Source: UBA288 sp050178135
GTDB lineage: Archaea > Halobacteriota > Methanomicrobia > Methanomicrobiales > Methanospirillaceae
NCBI GenBank assembly: GCA_050178135.1
Contig: JBFXGJ010000027.1
Location: forward strand, 1-28,504
Reading direction: 5' to 3'
DNA length: 28,504 nt
The notes under the pieces were generated by a model. The model did no database searches, had not been told where the DNA came from, and saw only the letters and a program-made list of their open reading frames with translations. The translations under genes were made by a program, and so were the position numbers. Each line of letters opens with the position of its first letter. The stretch's first letter is position 1. Shown piece after piece: positions 25,127 to 28,504 of this stretch.

Positions 25127-25140
25127 TCCCCTTTTTCGAC
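25127..25140 (+). terminator. T-rich terminator after pgk
   Basis: CTCCCCTTTTTCGAC, with T5 at 25132-25136, lies about 15 bases after the pgk stop. It resembles the sequence after the second BofA-like gene and probably ends the ATP synthase-pgk transcript. Confidence 0.5.
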
Positions 25141-25213
25141 CACGAATAGTACGGCGATCTGCACCCAACGTCTGTCGTGTTCGACGCCCGGGACGACCGG
25201 CCGTCGAACGAGG

Positions 25214-25749
25214 ATGGTGTCCGTGATCGCGAACGAAGTCTCCATCCGACCGATGCTCGAGTCCGAACTCGGCGAAGTGATCCGCATCGACGAGCAGGCC
25301 TTCACTGCCCACTATTCACTTCGCCCGCGGACGATGACCAACGTCGCATACGCGTCGCGGCCCAACCCGGGCGGCTGCTTCGTCGCGAGGTCCGGCGGCA
25401 TCCCAGTCGGGTTCATCTTCTCGCGGACCTGGGGCAGTATCGGCTGGGTCGGGACGTTCGACGTCGACACGGCACACCGGGTCCAGGGGGTCGGCCGCCC
25501 GCGGTCACGTCCCTGCAGGAGACCGGGCGCTGCCGGGTTTTCGCCCGCGCGATCGACCGAGTCGAGCGGTACTGCGCGCGCCTGGGCTTCTCGCGTCTCG
25601 TCGGCCCTGTAAACTCGGCTCATCACCCGGTCGACACCTGGCTGCTCCGGCGGGGCTACCGGGTCGCCATGGTCAGGGTCCGGATGGTCCTGGGCGAGAC
25701 GACCATGCCGCCGTGCCGGGGGATCGAGCTCTCGCGCTGGGTCATGTGA
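25214..25749 (+). pseudogene. GNAT family N-acetyltransferase, apparently frameshifted
   Basis: Two adjacent reading frames together give one GNAT protein. The first (from ATG 25214) runs through the N-terminal part to GWVGTFDVDTAHRVQGVGR, which is acetyl-CoA-binding motif A. The second frame then continues AVTSLQETGRC and ends with LGFSRLVGPVNSAHHPVD and WLLRRGYR, the expected C-terminal half. The break lies in the C-rich stretch around 25493-25503: removing two bases, or adding one, restores a single protein of about 178 residues. Read as given, the first frame stops at 25612 after an unrelated tail. It is either a recent inactivating mutation or a sequencing or assembly error in a GC-rich run. 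Substrate unknown. Confidence 0.75.
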
Positions 25750-25764
25750 TTGCCGCGGAGCCTG

Positions 25765-26286
25765 TCACGCGTCCGGGTTGAGCCGCGCGAAGACGACCTC
25801 GTCGAGGAGCCGACCGTGCTTGGTGATCGCCCGGCGGTGAACGGCCTCGCAGACGAACCCGTTCTGCTCCAGCACCCGCATGGAGGCCGGGTTATTGGAG
25901 AAGACGCCGGCCTCGAGGCGGACGAGACCCATCTCGCCGAAGGCGATTGGGACGAGTGCCCGGAGGGCATCGGTCGCGATCCCCCGCCCCCAGCAGGGCT
26001 CGGCGAGCCAGTACCCGATCTCGCCCGTCTGGTAGTAGACGTCCTCGAGCGGATGGACCCCGATCCCCCCGACCGCCTCGCCGTCCACCTCGATCGCGAG
26101 CAGGAGGTGCCGGCCCGGCGTTGTGGCGAACGAGATGAACCGGACCGCGTCCTCCTGGGTGTAGGGGGACGGGAACCCGTCCCGCATGCAGGCGGCGACC
26201 CGGGGGTTGTCGGCATGCTGTGCCAGGCCCCTCGCGTCGGCGAGCGTCCAGTCGCGGAGCACGGCGGTCGGGGTGATGATCCGCAT
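25765..26286 (-). CDS. GNAT family N-acetyltransferase (RimJ/RimL-like)
   Basis: This 173-residue protein is of the RimJ/RimL type, which acetylates protein N-termini or small molecules. Diagnostic features are an N-terminal TAVLRDWTLADARGLAQH, the mid-strand GGIGVHPLEDVYYQTGEIGYWL, the acetyl-CoA loop CWGRGIATDAL (about 98-108) and the C-terminal NNPASMRVLEQNGF. The start ATG 26286 is preceded by AGGATCC. It converges on the frameshifted GNAT, ending only 15 bases from it, and is divergent from a third GNAT. The specific substrate cannot be told. Confidence 0.9.
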   Translation of the reverse strand: MRIITPTAVLRDWTLADARGLAQHADNPRVAACMRDGFPSPYTQEDAVRFISFATTPGRHLLLAIEVDGEAVGGIGVHPLEDVYYQTGEIGYWLAEPCWGRGIATDALRALVPIAFGEMGLVRLEAGVFSNNPASMRVLEQNGFVCEAVHRRAITKHGRLLDEVVFARLNPDA

Positions 26287-26366
26287 GGTGGATCCTGTTC
26301 GCTGTTTGGCCTCATCTTTCTCGCGGAGTACGGGGCGTTCATCTGTTCTCAGGTCGATAGTGGTGC

Positions 26367-26936
26367 ATGCCCGGCGATCGTTCCCAGCTGGCCCGGTTCC
26401 TCCCGGTCACCGCGGGTGACCTGACCCGCCTCAATGAACTCGCAAACCTCCCTGGGATTGCCGAGCACTTCGAGTCGATCCCCCCCGTTCCGATGGAGTC
26501 GACGCAGGCCCTCTGGGGACATGTGCAGCAGGGGCTGGTCTCGCTCTGGACGGTCCGCGCTGTCGACGGGGTCGTGGGAGGCGCCGGCTTCTACGTCCAG
26601 GCGCCCGGCACCCGGCTCTCCCACGCCGCGACCTTCTTTCTCTACCTCGACCCCGCTGCGTGGGGGCAGGGTATCGGGACCGCGACGCTCCGGTTCATCG
26701 AGGCGGAGGTGCGGCGCCGTGGTTTCCGCCGGCTCGACTGCATGGTCGCCGCGACCAACCCCCGGGCGATCCGGGTCTACCAGAAGGAAGGGTTCGAGGT
26801 GGAGGGGATCCGGCGCGAGGCGTTCTGCCTCGACGGCCGATACGAGGACCTGGTCCTGATGGGCAAGATCCTTGCCGGGCCGAACGCCGCCCCGATCGCC
26901 GGTGGAGCGGGTGGCGCGCCGGACCCGCAGGCCTGA
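26367..26936 (+). CDS. GNAT family N-acetyltransferase
   Basis: This 189-residue acetyltransferase has motif A in FFLYLDPAAWGQGIGTATLRF (about 91-111) and motif B in NPRAIRVYQKEGFEVEGIRR. The second half, ending LDGRYEDLVLMGK, looks like the RimJ/L-type tail, but the N-terminal half is distinct from the neighbouring copy, so this is not a simple tandem duplicate. The C-terminus carries an Ala/Gly/Pro-rich extension after LMGKIL. The lipoprotein gene follows after 28 bases and may be co-transcribed. Confidence 0.88.
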   Translation: MPGDRSQLARFLPVTAGDLTRLNELANLPGIAEHFESIPPVPMESTQALWGHVQQGLVSLWTVRAVDGVVGGAGFYVQAPGTRLSHAATFFLYLDPAAWGQGIGTATLRFIEAEVRRRGFRRLDCMVAATNPRAIRVYQKEGFEVEGIRREAFCLDGRYEDLVLMGKILAGPNAAPIAGGAGGAPDPQA

Positions 26937-26964
26937 TTACCTCGCGCGCCAAACCCTTTTCTCG

Positions 26965-27492
26965 ATGCGTTCACTCGTGATCGCCGCCGGGATCCTCCTC
27001 GTCGTCCTCGTTGTCGGCGCCGGCTGCTCAGCCCCGGAGCAGGCGATCTACCAGAAGCACGGCCTCTCGTTCACCTACCCCCCCGCGTGGAACCTCACCG
27101 AGGACGATGCGGACACCGGGGGGAACGTCACCCTGACCTTCGACCTCGGGAGCGGAAGCCAGCTCTTCGTCTCGACGACCCCGAACCTCTCGGCCCAGTT
27201 CCCGCCGACGGAACGCCTCGATGTCCTCGACCGGTGGTTCACCGAGAGCCGGGCCCACCTCCTCACCGTCGGTGCGGCGGTGATCGAGGAGAAGCAGGTG
27301 ATGGTCGCCGACAATCCCGCCCACCGGCTGCTCTACGCCGTCCGCTACGAGGACATCGCCTACCGTAACGTCCTGGTGGTGACAACCCGCGGGGACACCG
27401 GGTATACGTTCCACCTCTGGGCGCTCCCCGGAGCGCATGAGCACCTGGTCTCCCAACTCGATACCATCCTGGGTTCGTTCCAGGCGGTCTGA
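26965..27492 (+). CDS. Putative lipoprotein, PsbP/DcrB-like
   Basis: This 175-residue secreted protein begins with a signal sequence: M-R-S, then a hydrophobic core (LVIAAGILLVVLVVG) and a lipobox-like GAGC with the cysteine at 21, suggesting lipid anchoring to the outer face of the membrane. The lipobox is slightly atypical because glycine, not a branched residue, stands at -3. The mature part (YQKHGLSFTYPPAWNLTED, then alternating strands, ending LDTILGSF) resembles the PsbP/DcrB fold of small surface proteins. ATG 26965 was chosen because it gives the signal peptide. An in-frame upstream start would bury it. Function unknown. Confidence 0.8.
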   Translation: MRSLVIAAGILLVVLVVGAGCSAPEQAIYQKHGLSFTYPPAWNLTEDDADTGGNVTLTFDLGSGSQLFVSTTPNLSAQFPPTERLDVLDRWFTESRAHLLTVGAAVIEEKQVMVADNPAHRLLYAVRYEDIAYRNVLVVTTRGDTGYTFHLWALPGAHEHLVSQLDTILGSFQAV

Positions 27493-27528
27493 GCGGCTGC
27501 CCGGGCGATACTCCCCCGCACCACCGAT

Positions 27529-27541
27529 TGAAAAAAAGATT
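27529..27541 (-). terminator. T-rich terminator after the HEAT-repeat gene
   Basis: The reverse strand reads ATCTTTTTTTCAA (seven T residues), about 45 bases beyond the stop of the minus-strand HEAT-repeat gene and before the end of the lipoprotein gene on the other strand. Confidence 0.4.
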
Positions 27542-27581
27542 GACCCGGCCTTCTGTCCCAGCAGGGGCAGCCACCGCGGGT

Positions 27582-28043
27582 TCAGGACCCTTCGATCAGC
27601 TCTTCGACGATGCCCCGTCCCGCCGGATCGGCGGCGAAGGCGTCCTCGACAGCGGCTCGCTCCCGGTCGCCCCCGATCTTCGAGAGGGCTGCTGCCGCCA
27701 TCCAGCGGCAACACTCGTTCTGTCCGTTCAGGTTCTCGATCAGTGGCTCCACGGCACGGGTGTCTCCGATCTGCTCCAGGGCCCAGATCGCCGGGACCCG
27801 CACGAGGAAGTCCTCGTCGCGGGCGGCAGTTACGAGTGTCTCTACCGCAGGGCCGCCGATCCGCTCGAGGGCGACCGCGGCACGCCAGCGGCTCTCGCGG
27901 TCGCCTGACTTCAGGATCGGGGCGACCGCCCTGACCCCCTTCTCCCCCGTTCGGCCGATCGCTTCGGCCGCGTCAAGCATCTCGTAGGTGGTTCCCTGGA
28001 CGAGCCTCGAAACGAGCTCGGCGACGGACTCTTTCTTTACCAT
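27582..28043 (-). CDS. HEAT-repeat (PBS lyase-like) protein
   Basis: This 153-residue all-helical protein consists of short HEAT-like repeats with the recurring pattern of alanine-rich helix A, then a helix B ending in a -IG- turn: AAEAIGRTGEKGV, AAVALERIGGPAV, AIWALEQIGDTRAV and AAAALSKIGGDRE. Such proteins act as scaffolds for protein-protein contacts or as cofactor lyase relatives. No lyase assignment is justified. ATG 28043 is strongly favoured over 28085 because GGAGGAGAGAGAG precedes it at the right distance. A TATA box lies 54 bases upstream. Its neighbours give no clue to its partner. Confidence 0.88.
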   Translation of the reverse strand: MVKKESVAELVSRLVQGTTYEMLDAAEAIGRTGEKGVRAVAPILKSGDRESRWRAAVALERIGGPAVETLVTAARDEDFLVRVPAIWALEQIGDTRAVEPLIENLNGQNECCRWMAAAALSKIGGDRERAAVEDAFAADPAGRGIVEELIEGS

Positions 28044-28093
28044 CTCTCTCTCCTCCCCGTCGACCTCCTGTCGACAGGCATCCATTCACGCCG

Positions 28094-28101
28094 GTATATA
28101 A
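28094..28101 (-). promoter_or_regulatory. TATA box of the HEAT-repeat gene
   Basis: The reverse strand reads TTATATAC, about 54 bases before the ATG at 28043, leaving a leader of roughly 28 bases that carries the purine-rich ribosome site. The same geometry is seen at the thermosome gene. Confidence 0.55.
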
Positions 28102-28134
28102 TAGTAATTTGCACTCCGACGATGCTCCTCGATA

Positions 28135-28158
28135 TTGCCCGGCAATGATGACGGGCAA
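28135..28158. promoter_or_regulatory. Inverted repeat between divergent promoters
   Basis: TTGCCCG (28135-28141) and CGGGCAA (28152-28158) form a perfect seven-base inverted repeat around a ten-base centre. The left arm is also part of an 11-base palindrome, TTGCCCGGCAA. It lies between the HEAT-repeat and methyltransferase promoters, just upstream of the latter's TATA-like box, a plausible operator position. Confidence 0.35.
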
Positions 28159-28168
28159 CGGCCGCACC

Positions 28169-28177
28169 TTGATATGG
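28169..28177 (+). promoter_or_regulatory. Candidate TATA box for the methyltransferase gene
   Basis: TTGATATGG is centred 27 bases before the ATG at 28200, consistent with a leaderless message. No ribosome site precedes that ATG. Confidence 0.35.
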
Positions 28178-28199
28178 TCCGGATGTCCACGCACGATGC

Positions 28200-28504
28200 A
28201 TGGACGATGCCAGCGCCTGGGACCTCCAGTCCGACCTCGCGATCATGAACCCGACGACCCCCGAACGGGTGCTTGCCGCCGCGCGGCTCGCCCGGATCGG
28301 GCCCGACGACCTGGTCCTCGACCTGGGGTGCGGGAGCGGGTCCGTCCTTGCCCTCGTCGCCGTTACCCTCGGGTGCCGGGGGATCGGGATCGAGAACCGT
28401 CCGGGAGCCGTCGAGGCAGCGCGGGCGCGGATCGAAGGTGCAGGGTGCGCCGACCGGGTTGAGGTCCGGTGCCAGGACGCCGCCGCCCCCGTGGCGCTCC
28501 CCGC
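28200..28504 (+). CDS. Class I SAM-dependent methyltransferase, N-terminal part
   Basis: The reading frame is open from ATG 28200 to the window edge (101 complete codons) and is cut off there. It begins with DDASAWDLQSDLAIMNPTTP, then the nucleotide-fold motif I LVLDLGCGSGS (about 40-50), which binds S-adenosylmethionine, and motif II GIGIENRPGAVEAAR with its acidic residue contacting the ribose. The NPTTPERVLAAARLARI lead resembles the 'MVPTP' type of small methyltransferases acting on small molecules or proteins. The target residue or substrate cannot be told from this part. Confidence 0.82.
   Translation, partial: MDDASAWDLQSDLAIMNPTTPERVLAAARLARIGPDDLVLDLGCGSGSVLALVAVTLGCRGIGIENRPGAVEAARARIEGAGCADRVEVRCQDAAAPVALP

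Noticed and set aside
25485..25505. Programmed ribosomal frameshifting in the GNAT gene
   Set aside because: No slippery heptamer or downstream stimulatory structure is evident, and GNAT genes are not known to use it. Mutation or sequence error is simpler.
1..28504. CRISPR arrays, insertion sequences, tRNA or rRNA genes
   Set aside because: No regularly spaced direct repeats, transposase-like protein, terminal inverted repeats or recognisable RNA gene were seen on either strand by eye; a covariance-model scan was not possible.

Overview
The window is chromosomal DNA from a GC-rich euryarchaeon. The evidence is a thermosome (group II chaperonin), Nob1, membrane-anchored LonB, a GfcR-type phosphoribosyltransferase-fold regulator, KaiC/RAD55-like ATPases, an archaeal FlaI/FlaJ-type pair and a complete-looking A1AO ATP synthase operon. 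The A-type order H-I-K-E-C-F-A-B-D, the c-subunit sequence and the tandem BofA-like proteins point to a methanogen of the Methanomicrobiales (Methanoculleus- or Methanofollis-like). That placement is inference, since no marker such as rRNA is present. Coding density is very high. No stretch over 300 bases lacks a gene, and I saw no tRNA, rRNA, insertion sequence or CRISPR array.

Layout. Positions 10-3696 (minus strand, transcribed right to left): prs, nob1, gfcR, then the thermosome under its own promoter. Positions 3784-8547 (plus): a compact lonB-tldD-tldE-bofA1 run of protease and protease-related genes, followed by a second BofA-like gene (8643-8888) and tspO (8948-9445). Positions 9467-11029 (minus): two KaiC-like ATPases, one intact and one with both the P-loop lysine and the catalytic glutamates lost. 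They are divergent from a FlaI-like secretion ATPase and a FlaJ-like membrane platform (11215-14819, plus). A small zinc ribbon and an unrecognised protein follow. Positions 15593-23896 (plus): the ATP synthase operon, with pgk directly joined to its end (23902-25116). Positions 25214-26936: three GNAT acetyltransferase genes, the first apparently frameshifted. Then come a lipoprotein, a HEAT-repeat protein (minus) and the start of a SAM-dependent methyltransferase running off the right edge.

How the parts fit. The left block makes PRPP (Prs) next to a regulator whose fold binds PRPP-type ligands (GfcR), with a ribosome-maturation nuclease (Nob1) coupled between them. The lonB block looks like a membrane and cytosolic proteolysis unit. 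The FlaI/FlaJ pair with KaiC-like proteins resembles an archaeal type IV filament or secretion motor with no filament subunit in view. The ATP synthase operon is the energy-conserving unit of the cell; its c subunit carries two carboxylates in the ion-binding region. TATA-like boxes lie about 26-30 bases before several start codons, which suggests frequent leaderless transcripts. Other genes have clear Shine-Dalgarno sites.
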